From contig JAPTJF010000003.1 in the NCBI GenBank assembly GCA_029339195.1, positions 434,001 through 498,000 of the forward strand: a DNA stretch of 64,000 nucleotides, read 5' to 3'. Made by a program: the position numbers and the translations under genes. The notes beneath the pieces are model-generated. The model was given only the letters and a program-made list of their open reading frames with translations. It was not told the origin of the DNA and did no database searches. This DNA comes from Micractinium sp. NFX-FRZ (taxonomy: Eukaryota; Chlorophyta; Trebouxiophyceae; Chlorellales; Chlorellaceae). Below are positions 32,601-43,900 of this stretch, piece after piece; the stretch's first letter is position 1, and each line of letters begins with the position of its first letter.

Positions 32601-35600
32601 CGACAACGCCCTCATCCGCGACCTGCCCCCCGCCGCCCTCAAGCCCGAGGTGGGTGGCTGCTGCTGGCATGAATTGGCTCCCCTGCATGGCTGGCCCTTG
32701 GCACGGTGCAGGCAAATGTCTTTCCTGCTTCAGCCGCCAAAAGGGTGCTGCATCCTCCATTTGCACGGCATCCCAGTGCTGACGTGGCTTGTTCTGCCGG
32801 TCACCCCTGTTGCAGGTGTGCTTCGCTCAGCTGACCGTGCTCGGTGGCAACGTGCTGGGCAACGCCGGCGTCGACGGCGGCCTGCCCCTGGTCCCCTCTG
32901 CCGGCTGGAACTGCCCCCCCGGCTCTTACTTCCACGGCGTCCAGGTCTGCCCCATCTGCCCCGTTGGCTTCACCTGCCCCGGCGGCGACAAGGATGCCGC
33001 CGACATCATCCCCTGCCCCCCCAGTGAGTGCCTACTCTGCCTGCCTGCCTGCATGCCTGCCCGCCTGCCTGGTCTAGATTGAGCTACCCATGTGCTGTCC
33101 CTCCCTGCATGCGGTGCAGAGCAGGCCGGGTGCGTGTGCTGCCTTATGTGTGGTGCCTGTCTGCCTGCCTGCTATCAGTTGCCTGATGGCTGCACGCACC
33201 CCCCACCCCTGTCCCGCAGACACCTTCAACGGCATGCTCGGTAACTCCGCCGCCTGCTCCGTGTGCCCCCCCGCCGGCCCCGGCACTTACACCAGCTATG
33301 CCGCCGCCGAGCAGTGCGATGTCGACCGCCTGGACCTGGCTTGCGATACCGGTGAGTGAGGGTGCCCACCGGACTTCTGGCGTGCTGACTGGGCTAGGAA
33401 GCCTCCAGCTGGCTGTGGCTGTAATGTGCTGTGCGCATATCTGCTAGGCCTGTGTCCAGTCATGCTCCTGCTCATGCCTGCCTGCTTGGCTGACGTGCCT
33501 CCCGGCCGCCCCCTCTCTTCTGCTGCAGACACCTCCAAGTCCTTTGCTTACGACAAGGGCTCCCAGGCGTGCCAGCTGTGCCCTGCCGGCACCTACCGCA
33601 ACTACGCCGGCGCGACCGAGTGCATTGACTGGTGAGCGCCACACCCTTGCCTCCCTCCCTGTGCAGCCTGTGCACCTAGGCTGCTGCGCCTGTGCCGCCG
33701 CTGCTGTGCTTCAGCTTCCGCAGGGCCCTGCATGGGCTCATGGCGATTGAGAACAACCAAGCCCTTGCTCACAGTGCCTACCCTCCCTCCTTTCCTGTCC
33801 TGCAGCCCCGCCGGCACCTTCTCCGCTGAGGGCGACGCTGCATGCACCCCCTGCGCGGCGGGCGAGGTGTGTGCCTGCCATTGGGCCTGCGCTTGACATG
33901 CAGCCGCCCTGACATGCATAGTCGCAAAACAAGGCGGCAGGCACGGTGGTGCAGGCACGGTGTTGATTGCTTACCTGTACCTGCCACCCCGCACCTCCCC
34001 ACTCTGCAGTACTCTCCCTCTGAGGGCCTGGCTGACCAGAGCGAGCTGCTGGGCACCAAGGGCTGCATCGTGTGCCCCGAGGGCTCCATGCCCGTCGCTG
34101 ACGGCACCGTGGAGTCTGACACCACCACTGCCGTGATCACGGGCGCCAAGGCCTGCTCCCCCTGGTGAGCTGAGTGGCTGATATGTGCGTGCTGCTGGGT
34201 GCCCCCTGGGTGCCCCCTGAGTGCCCCCTCTGGTGACTGGCTGGCTGTTCCCCTGCCTGCCTGGTGTCAGTATGCCCCAGGGTGCCCCCTTTGGTGGCTG
34301 GCTGGCTGTCCCCCTGCCTGCTCATCTCCACCTCACCACCAACCTCCCAACTATTCTACCACCTCTGCAGCCCCGCCGGCACCTGGCTGCCTGCCCCCGA
34401 CGCGACCTGCCAGCTCTGCGACGAGCACTTCTACCGCACCGGCGACGCCACCCCCGAGAACAACAAGTGCAAGCCCGTGCCTGCCGGTGAGCCCTGTGCC
34501 CATGTGCCCGGTTGCCTTCCATGTGGAAGCATGTGCCAGCCCTGTGTTAGCAGCTCATCGCTGGTTCCTTTCCTTGAGCGCCGCATCACCACTCTCTAAG
34601 CTGCCTCTTCACCACAGCCGCCCGCTCACCCGCCCTCATCCACCACCTGCAGGCTACTTCCTGTCCAACCCCGACCACAGCAAGATTGACCTGTGCCCCG
34701 TGGGCACCGTCGCCTTCTACGACAACGGCAACCAGGACACCGGCAACCGCATCCCCAACGTTGAGGATGAGTGCGCTGCCTGCGCTGACCTGGACTCCCT
34801 CCTGGCCCTGGCCACCCCCAAGTGGGCCCACACCTTTGCTCCCCGCAAGGGCATGACCCAGTGCGTCCCCTGCCCCGGCGGCACCATCCCCGTCACCAAG
34901 GCCGGCGTCGCCGGCTCCGCCGCCCCCAAGACCACTGGCTCTTGCTCCGCCTGCCCCAACGCCCAGTACCGCGAGCCTTACACCATTGAGTGAGTGTGGC
35001 AATGCGGAAGCAAGGAAGCTGTGGCAGACCGTGCGCTGTGCGTGCACCTGCTCTGCACTCCCCCCTGCACATTGCTGGCTGTATTGGGACATTCGCTGAC
35101 CGCACACACACGCGCCCTCATGTGCTGCAGCGACGTGTGCACCCCCTGCGCTGCTGGCTACGAGGTGGGCCCCTCCACCAAGATGGACTGCACCATGTGG
35201 TGAGTGGAGGCGAGGGCTGCAGTGTGGGTGAGGGCCGCAGGGTGTGCAAGCTGCCGTGCACAGCATGGCCCGTGCTGCTCATTGCTGCAACAACCCTTCA
35301 TTCCCCACCTAAACCCTCCTCCGGGCTACCCCTGCCTTGCCCGCTCTGCAGCCGCCCCGGCACCTACATGACCGCCGCTCGCCGCAGCCTGGGCACCACC
35401 GTGTCCAACACCTGCGACCTGTGCCCCATCCACACCTACCGCCCCACCTTCGGCGCCACCTCTTGCATCAAGTGCCCCCGCGGCACCCAGACCGCCAACA
35501 CCGGCAACATTGAGTGCACTGCCTGCCCCATTGGCTACCACAACAACCAGCAGGGTGAGTTGGATTTGTGGTGAAGCCTGGCAGGAGTTTCCAGGATGGC

Positions 35601-36498
35601 CGCACGTGTCGCCAGCGGCCTGGCATGTGCTTGCCATATCAACGTGCTGGCCCCTGCTGGCCTTCCCACTTTCCCTGCTGCCCTTCTCACTTTCCCCATC
35701 TTCACCTTGGCACCCTCCTCTCCCCTGCTGCAGGTGAGGCATGCAAGGCCGCCCCGGCCGGCACCTTTGTGAACACCACCGGCGCGTTTGTGACCACCCC
35801 CTGCCCCCGCGGCTCTTGGAACGACGAGCAGGCCCAGGACAACTGCAACCCCTGCGCCCCCGGCAAGTACTCCAACACCCTGGGCTCCAAGGAGTGCAAG
35901 ACCTGCCCCGCCGGCACCTACTCCGCTGGCCAGGCCATCAGCTGCCTGGACTGCCGCCCCGGCTACGCCGCCCCCGCCGGCGCTGCCGCCTGCAGCCCCT
36001 GCAAGCCCGGCACCTTCGCCCCCACCGGCAAGTCTGCCACCTGCCGCCTGTGCCCCAAGGGCTACCAGTGCCCCACCAACGCCATGAGCAAGGAGGGCGC
36101 CTGCCCCAAGGGCACCTTCAGCAACAAGGAGGGCAACCGTCTGTGCACCCCCTGGTGAGTGAGGGTGTGGGCTGGGCTGGGGGTGAGGGATGGGCTGCCC
36201 CGCTCTGCTCTCGAGGCTTGTGATGCTGTCTGTTCCATGTCAATGTGTTTTTTCGTGCCCCTGACGTGCATGCCAATCGTCGCACCCCCTGCCCCGTCAC
36301 TGACCAAAACACACCCTTCTTCCTTTCCCACACTACAGCCCGGTGAACACCATCTCCACCGGCGGCCGCGTGTCCAACACCCTCATCCAGCCCGTGATGG
36401 CCTGCACCAAGTGCCCCCCCGGCCAGAACACCCGCGGCCTGACCGGCCAGTCCAAGTGCCAGACCATCCGCCCCCAGGTCCGGCGCCTGAAGCTTTAA
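29612..36498 (+). CDS. Secreted cysteine-rich protein 2 with ephrin-receptor-like repeats
   Basis: Tandem paralogue of the gene at 19957; function unknown, predicted secreted. Twenty exons, 1160 residues: 29612-29687, 29901-29998, 30212-30541, 30710-30880, 31072-31153, 31349-31532, 31749-31891, 32050-32359, 32526-32649, 32816-33023, 33220-33351, 33529-33631, 33806-33866, 34010-34164, 34371-34486, 34653-34989, 35131-35199, 35352-35554, 35734-36154, 36339-36498. Signal peptide MARAAALAVCLLALAAGAVA. Same domain order: unknown N-terminal domain, GCC2/GCC3-type Cys modules, Cys-poor centre, more Cys modules. Exons 8, 9, 13 and 14-20 have the same lengths as in gene 1, although intron sequences differ. 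One extra intron (30881-31071) splits the exon matching exon 4 of gene 1. Codon bias is as strong as in gene 1. Confidence 0.88.
34195..34330 (+). repeat. Tandem copies of exon 14 donor region in intron 14
   Basis: The end of exon 14 and the intron start (34155-34180, CCCCCTGGTGAGCTGAGTGGCTG with short interruptions) recur as TGCCCCCTCTGGTGACTGGC near 34222 and TGCCCCCTTTGGTGGCTGGC near 34282. Shorter GGTGCCCCCT units lie between them. Confidence 0.7.
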
Positions 36499-37201
36499 GC
36501 GCTCGAAGCGGCCAAGCCGTGACTGCGCATCAGCACGAGTTGCCCCTTTTGATACCCCGCTTTCCTATCAATTTCCTCCGTGCCGTCTGTCCCGTGGCAC
36601 TCTCTAATGCATCCTGTCGGTTCCTCTCCTGGTTCCTTCCACTCTGACTGAGCCTGTGCTTGCTTCTAGACTGGTTGGCCATGCACCCTCCCTTGTTCTG
36701 GATGCATGCACCCCTTTTATGAGCAGCACCTTACGGCACAGCTCCAGCGATGCTCCCCTCCTGCTTGCTTGATCCACTCATCCACCTGTCATGCACCCGG
36801 TGTGCACCTAGCTTTGTGTAGCGCTGTGTGGCTCCTTGCACAGCTGCCTGTGCTGCACAAACACCATCCCTCCTGTAATACCAATGATCCATTGAGAGCA
36901 AGGCTGGGTGGGGGCCATGGTTAGGCCTGGGTGTCTGCTTGCCTCCGGCCTGGGTGCTCTGCCTTCTGCCAGCTCCACTGCGCCGGGGCACTATCACCAG
37001 CCACGCTGCTGTCAGTTCTTTGCACCCCTGCACCTCTTTGTTGCTGCCTTTGGGTTGGTGCTCTGACCAGTCGATGCTCTGGGCCAGTGTGTGCACTGTG
37101 TCCGGCACGGCTCCACTGTTGCCAGCTGCGGCCGCATGGGGCGGTCCAACCACCCTTCCACGGCCCGTTGCCCCACAGCACCGACCGATCTCTGGGTACC
37201 C
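36499..37201. other. Intergenic region, 3' flank of cysteine-rich gene 2 and 5' flank of F-box gene
   Basis: Homologous to the 3' flank of cysteine-rich gene 1 as far as about 36,745. No other feature is seen apart from an in-frame ATG at 37136 that could start the F-box protein 22 residues earlier. Confidence 0.5.
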
Positions 37202-40084
37202 ATGGGTTCACACGCCGTCTGCTGTGCCCACTCGGCCCGTCGTTGCTTCTGCTGTGTGCCCCGACCCGTCCGACGAGTCGTTGTGCGTGTGCCGCTATGG
37301 AGGAGGCTATGGAGGCAGTTCACCGAGGGCTGCGCCCTCGGCAGTCTTCCGGACGATCTGCTGTTGCACGTGTTCTCGTTTCTGGCGGAGGAGCCGGACA
37401 AGTGAGCCGGGGGCAGTCGTTGAGCCAGCGCTATACTTGGGACGTTGCGCTATGCTTGGGTCCCGTGATTGCTGCGAAACTGACAGGACGCGCTGCCTGG
37501 GCGCGAGCCATTCGGTTCGCTGGCAAGCCGCCGCCGCCGCCACAGCGCTGACCACCCTCTGCCGCTTTCACGTCGCACCCATCCGCCCCTCTGCCCTCTA
37601 CCCTCCCAGGTTCCGGAACTTGCCGATGGTATGCAAATGCTGGAACCACCTGGCACTGCGCTGCCCGGAGCTGCTGCGGGCGGTGCAGGCGACTCTGGCT
37701 GAGGACCTGGGTGCGTCCCACCTGTCAGACCTGCGCGCCTGGCTGGCGCGCCACGCGGCGCCTCATCTGCGCACGCTAGAGCTCACAGCGGAGCCCTACT
37801 ACCAAGCCACAGAACAAGACCGGATGAATGCTGCGGTGGAGCTGCAGCGCCTGCTGGCTGGGGACGGCCCCGCGGCCGGCGTGCAGCGCCTGTCGCTGCG
37901 CGGGTTTGCCTTCCCCGCGGGCGTGGGCCCCATGGTGGCGCAGCTGCGCGGCTTGCGCAGGTGTGCTGCGGGTGCTGGCGGGTGTTTCAGGGTAGGTGGG
38001 TACGGCAGGGCGTGCTGCAACATGCATGACGCAAGGGGCGGAGCGTCAGTAACTGGCGACTAGCGCATGCGCAGGCTGAACGTCGGTGCCGCACCGCACT
38101 TGTGCACATGCAGCACCGTCCATCCGCCAGACTGGCTGTCACACATGTACGCACAATGGCAGTGTGCCGCAGGCGGCGAGCCCACTGCCCTCGTTGGTGC
38201 ATATCAAAAGGGAAGTGGGCCGTCATCACCGGTCTCCGAACAGAGGCAGCGAGGGGCCTCAGCCGCCGATCGCGCCCACTCTCTATGCCCCCCCCCGCAC
38301 GCTCCCCTTTTACCCTCATGGCCTCGCCGCCCCCGCACACCCTGCGCTGCAGCCTGGCCCTGGCATCCCTGGAGCTCTCCTTCGAGGGGGTGCCTCTGGG
38401 GCAGATGGCGCAGCTGCAAGAGCTCCTGCTGGACGGCATTGTGATGTTTGATGCCAGCACCACCCTGCCACCCTCGCTGACACGGCTGCACCTGGGCAGC
38501 CTGCAGGCCGACTTGCTGCCGGAGCAGGTGCGGGGGCCCGCCGACAAAGGACGCGCTTGTTGTGGGGGCGGGCAGCGGGGGGGAGCTCACGGAGCGCCTG
38601 CGTGCATGCAGTGGCGGGTTGCTGCTTGGAGCTCTGCTGCCCGCCGCCTGCCTGCTTGCGGGGCCTGTTTGCCAACCCGCCACGTGCCTGCCTGCGTGCC
38701 TGCTTTCTTGCAACGTTTCACTCCCTGCCTGCCTACCTTCTCCCCTGCCGACGTGCCCGTCTGCCGGCCCACCCGCCTGCCTGCCCCACGCGTGCCTCCT
38801 GCCATCCCTCCCGCCTGCCCGCCTGCAGGTACTGGGCCTGTCCGCCCTGCAGTCCTTCTCCCTCACGTGCTCCCCCGTGGCTTCCGGGGGCTACGAAGCG
38901 CTTGCTGCGCTGCCCTCGCTGCGCACCCTGGACCTCCAAGACTGCTCCCACGCGCCAGCGTGCCTCTCTGCACTGACCCGCCTCACAGCCCTGAGGTGCG
39001 CCTGCCTTGCAACTGCAGTGCAGTGCAGTGCAGTGCAGTGCAGCGCAGGTGCAGATGCAGCGCAGGTGGCGAGCAAACCAGCTCTGCTGCAGGCGGCAGC
39101 GGTTGTGGAACAGAGCTGTGTGCCACTGCGGCCTGGCCTTGCTGAGCGCTGCTGCACATGCTGTGCATGCTACACGTCCGCCCGCCACCCGCGCTGCACA
39201 GCCAGCGCCCTCCCATGCTGCACCTGCTGCCCACCCCTGACCCCGTCCCGCGCCTCCCTCACCCCCCTTCCCTCCGCCCCGCCGTGTCGTGCAGGCTGAT
39301 CGACACGCCCAATAGCTGGGGCTCCACCGCCCAGGCGCACGCAGCCTTCCTGGAGGCCTCCCTGCCGCCCCTCACCTCCCTGGAGTGCCTGATCCTCACC
39401 CTGAGCTACGAAGACCAGCAGCGGCGGGAGTGGAGGCAGGCGCGGCAGCAGTGGGAGCAGGCGCGCGACGCCGAGCTGGCGGCGGCGGGCGTGCCGCCCC
39501 TCCTAGTGCCCAGGGATGAGCAGGAGGCACGCCTGCATGCCCTGGGGGCGCTCACGATGGCCGACTTGGGCGCCGTGGCAGAGCGGCGGGGCCCGGAGCC
39601 GGCGCGCCTTCGCCAACCCACCGTGGTCGTGCCCCGCCTGCCGCCGGCTCTGGCAGGCATGCCGCGCCTGCGCCGCTTGGTGTGGGACGGCCCGCCGCTA
39701 ACCGACCCCCGCCTGCCGGCGGGCGCCTGGCTGGGCGGGCTGCGTGAGCTGGCGCTGCCGCCAGCCGCCGCGGCCGCCAGCCTGCCGTTGCTTGCGGCGG
39801 AGGGCGCGCAGCTGCAGGCGCTGGCGCTGGTGGTGGGGCCCTGGGAGAAGGGCACGGCAGAGCAGCGCCACAACGTGCTGAGCTGGGCGGCCGGCCACGC
39901 CTCGCTGGCCCGCCTCAGCCTGGCGGTTGACTACAACGACGACTACCGCAGCGGCGTGCCGCCGCCGGCGTGGCCGGCGCTGGAGCGTGCCTGCCAGGAT
40001 GCGAAGGAGCGGCGGGCGGGCAAGCTGGCTATTGAGCAGCACGGGCAGGAGGTGTATCGGGACCTCCTGCGCCTGGAGGGCTGA
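37202..40084 (+). CDS. F-box protein with leucine-rich segments
   Basis: Likely substrate receptor of an SCF ubiquitin ligase. Exons: 37202-37401, 37610-37960, 38353-38527, 38829-38995, 39295-40084; phases fit, 560 residues. The F-box is LPDDLLLHVFSFL, then, across intron 1, FRNLPMVCKCWNHLALRCP, the usual LPxELL...CKxW pattern that binds Skp1. Irregular leucine-rich stretches follow (LASLELSFEGVPLGQMAQL; LPSLRTLDLQDCS; LPPLTSLECLILTLSYED), giving a probable substrate-binding region. The last exon is Arg/Ala-rich with a helical segment rich in Gln and Glu. Start: ATG 37202, or in-frame ATG 37136. The nearby ATG at 37297 is out of frame. The substrate cannot be told. Confidence 0.78.
39013..39047 (+). 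repeat. (TGCAG)n pentamer array in F-box gene intron 4
   Basis: About six tandem TGCAG units plus degenerate ones, within intron 38996-39294. TGCAG is also the core of the 3' splice site used by almost every intron in this window, so the array is a row of potential decoy acceptors about 260 bp before the true one at 39294. Confidence 0.85.
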
Positions 40085-40924
40085 CCCTGGGGCGCACCTC
40101 CCGTCGGGCACATGTCGTGTACAGCACCCTTTCTTTTGAAGCGAGAAACCGTTTCCAACAGCTGCTGAGCGGCTGCCCTGAGGGCCACCGTTGTTGAAAG
40201 CTCGCTGGTGCCCTGGGAGCTGCCCTTGATGTTCGCCCACCCACCCTGCTACTCTGCTCTGCCGCCTGCCCCCTTGCACTCCGTTTATGTTGTGTCATAC
40301 TATGTACTCTTCTCTGCCCTGGTCGTCCATCTGGGATCGGGGCGGGCTCGCACTTCCTTTGTAGTGTCCCGCCAGTGAACGCGGCAGAGCACTGCCTTCT
40401 GTCCACAGCCCTGCTCTCATGTGCTTTCCCAGGGCGGGCGGACTTTCTGGGACTGCAACTGTCCTGCTCTCTTGCCATCTGCGACAATGTTCAACTGTGC
40501 TTACCCCTCCTGATTGTGTGCGCCCTGCTCTCGGGCCTGCGACCATGCTGCCTGCCCGCTGTGGGCGCGATGTGAGCTGGAAGAGGAAGCGCCATCAGCA
40601 GGCAGCTCTGAGCTGCAGGGCAAAGTTAGCCAAGTATTAGGGCAATAATGGCTATAATGCACACACGCACACACACATGCACATGCACGCCCTCTGGCCA
40701 GCTCTTCTCCCTCCGCATGCTGCAACTGCTGCTGCCAATGCCGTGCCCCTGACAACTTGGGTTTACACGGGTGGATCTGCACAGCGGCTGCGACAAAGAG
40801 CTCAACCAGCCGTACCCAAATCAACAAGCGTGCCTGTGACCTCGAGCTCCGCCAGTGGCAGGCGCGCCCATCCGCCTGCGGGATGGGCAGCCCACCCTGC
40901 CGCCCAGGGCGCCGGCCTGCCGCC
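40085..40924. other. Convergent 3' flanks of F-box gene (+) and SAM50 (-)
   Basis: 840 bp with no gene. Contains a CA-rich microsatellite around 40658-40690. Otherwise nothing seen. Confidence 0.5.
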
Positions 40925-43900
40925 TCACCACGCGGGCGGCACAAACCCAAACTGCAGCCCGACCCGCGGCTGGTCGTGTGCCTGCTTGGCCAGCACTTGG
41001 CACACATTCAGCTCCAGCTTGCCCAGGCGGGTGGGCCACACCAGGCCTGCGCCCTGCAGCCACAACGCAGGAGGGGGGCACGGATGAAAGGCAGGCGTGA
41101 GGCAAGGGCGCACGGCGCGCTTCGGGCCTAGAGGTGGGCGGGTGGTGGTGGCATGAGCAGTGGGGCCAGCTGGCAGCACAACCGCTCCCCAGCAGCGGTG
41201 CCGGCGTGGCCGCTGGCACCCACAGTGCTGTGGCACGGCAGGTAGGCAGGCAAGGCAGACAACCACGCAGCAAGGCAGGAGTTGGGCAGGCAGGCAGGCA
41301 GGCGGCCATTCAGGCAGGGCAGGAGCTGGGCAGGCAGGCAGGCGGCCACTCAGCAAGGCAGCAGCTGGGCGGGCAGGCAGGTAGGACGGGCGGGGCCACG
41401 CACCACGGTCCAGCGGAAGGACGTGGCAAACTCGTGCCAGGCCGCCTGCAAGCTGCGCCCGCTGCCGCTGAGGCCCACCAGGCTGCCGCCGTTGAGGAAG
41501 ACGTGACCGTGGATGCCCGCCTGCGTGCGTGTGTGTGTGATGAGGCGGCAGGGGGGCACGTTCAGCAGGGGGGAGAGCGGGCAGGGGCGTGACCAGAGGT
41601 GGCCGCCTGATGGGTGATAATATGTGCGGCCAAAAGGGCAGGGCAGGGGAGTGAGGGGAGGGTAGCGGCGGGAGGGCGAGGGGAAGCAGGGGCTTGGGGA
41701 GCAGGGGAGAGGGGGGCAGGGCGGTGTCCCTGGATTCGTGGCTGTGCCAGGGAAGGGGAGGGTGGGATAGCCAAGTACAGTGCAGGAGAGCCACCAGCCA
41801 CAGTCCCCACCAGCCCTGCCTGGGTAGGGGGTGCACGCCCCGCTACGAGCTCACCCTGCCCTCTTGCACGCCGCCTGCATCACCTCCTCCTCCTGCACCC
41901 TGCAGGAACCTGCCTGCCCTCCTGCCGACTTGTCTGCCTCAACCCCTCCTCCAGCCCCCCACCTGCCCCCGCCTCCCACACCCTTCACCTGCTGCATCGA
42001 CTCGACTGGCAGCCGGAAGTTGAGGGCAGCCAGCAGCGAGCAGTACAGGTCGCCGCCCAAAGCGTCCCGCCGCTGCACCTGCCGCGCCGGCTGCCCGTCG
42101 CCGCCGCTGCTGCTGCTTGCCTGCAGAGGAGGACAAGGCCGCAGTCAGGGCAGGTGGAACGAGTTGGGCCGGGGTGCAAGGCACACAGCTTGTGGCCCCA
42201 AGTTATGCAGGCGAGGGTGTCACTGCCGAGGGCCTGGGTAGGCTGGCCCCAGCACGTGCGTGCCCCGGTTCCGCCGACACTCTGTGCGGGCGTCACACGC
42301 ACATTTGCAGCACCAAAGCATTGGCCCCAGCAGCGCCTGCCAGCCCCCCTCAGCTGCACCGACATGTGCGCGGGCAGGGGATGCGCCAAGCACCCCACCT
42401 TCCCCGTGTGCACCAAACCCTCGCCGCCCCCTGCTGCCTTCCCTGCCTGCCACACACGATGGGGCTCCCGCACACCTCCTCAAATCGCTCCCCGCCCTTC
42501 CACCCGGCCCCGCCCCGCCACCCTACACTGGCCCCACCGCCTGCGCACCTCTGCCGTCGGCCGCCGCGCCTCGCTGGGCCCCACCCCTTTCTGCAGGAAG
42601 CCGCGCAGCGCGCCCGCCCCTGTTCCTCCCAGAAAGAATCGGTCGCTGATAGACGTGGGTGTGTCCCAGGCACGAGCCCCCCAGGGCAGCAGCACCCCCG
42701 CCTCTGCGCTCAGCGTCAGCGCAGCTCCCTCCGACACCGCAAAGGCGGCCTTGCCCATGACGTGCTGCCGCACAAAGCGCAGCAGGCTGGCGTCGCTGCC
42801 CAGCCCCGCCACCTGCGTCTCCGCCCGGTAGCCGTAGCCTGCAGGCCAGGGGCGGGGGGAGGCCAGGCGCGGTGGCGTGATGAAGTGTTGGGGGAGTGTG
42901 GACCTAAGGGGACATAGACCATACAAACAGTGGGTCTTTATTTGTGACCCCCTCAAGTGACGCAAGGCGGGGCCTTCTTAAAAAAAAAACATACAGCATC
43001 CCCCAAAGCACCAGCTCTTTATCTCTCCCTGCACGGCACACAACTTGAGCGAGTGTGGACCACCCCACATTTCAGCCCGCCTGAAATGTGCTGCTCATCC
43101 TCCTTGTTTGGTGAGAAGGTGGGGGCCAGGTGTCCCCCGGCTGACACACTCGACACACACACTCAACACAGGCGCCAGCCTGTCGTGCCTCCCCACAGCT
43201 GCTGGCTGCTCACTCACCTCGCGTGGGGAAAGTGGGATCATCAAAAGTGTCCCCCCGCTGCACATACTTGACAGCAGACAGCAGCTTGTCCCCCAGCTGG
43301 GACAGCACAGCACGCGAAGCAGCGCGGGAGGGGTCGGTGAGCCGGCGCCAGCCCAGCTCGTAAGAAACCGCGTGCCGCCCGTCCTCGCTGCAGGCGCGGC
43401 ATGGCAGCATGGGCGGGGCACGGGGCGGGGCGGGGCAGGGAGCTTGAGTGGTGACCCTGGGGTGGGCTTTACTTGGAAACAGGGGCTCATCGTAAAGTAG
43501 GGAGGTGGCTGGCCCTTGTGCTACCTCACCCCCCAATCAGCCGCCGCACTGGTTGGCGCCAGGCTGGCAGCTTGCCCCGCTCCGCTGCTGCGCCCTGCAC
43601 GCCTGCCCCCCGCCCCTCTGCAAAGCACGCGTTCAGCTGGACATGCACGCCAAGCGGCAGCTCAGCACACGAGCTGCACTGCTGGTAACTGTGGGCAAGG
43701 CAGCATGGCCCCTCCCCCACCCCGCCGCGCACGCTTCGCACCTGCTCAGCGTGGCCTGCCCGCCGCGCAGCAGCTCGGCATAGCTGCTCCACTGCTGGTA
43801 GTTGTGTGCCAGCTGGTGCAGCCGCACGTCAGCCAGCACGGGCCGGCCAAAGGGCTTGGGCTTGGTGAGGGCCAGGGTGTAAGTGGAGGTGGACTGAGAG

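Noticed and set aside
37297..37551. ATG with MEEAMEAVHRG as start of the F-box protein
   Set aside because: This ATG is in another frame. The F-box frame (LPDDLLLHVFSFL) has its own in-frame ATGs at 37136 and 37202.
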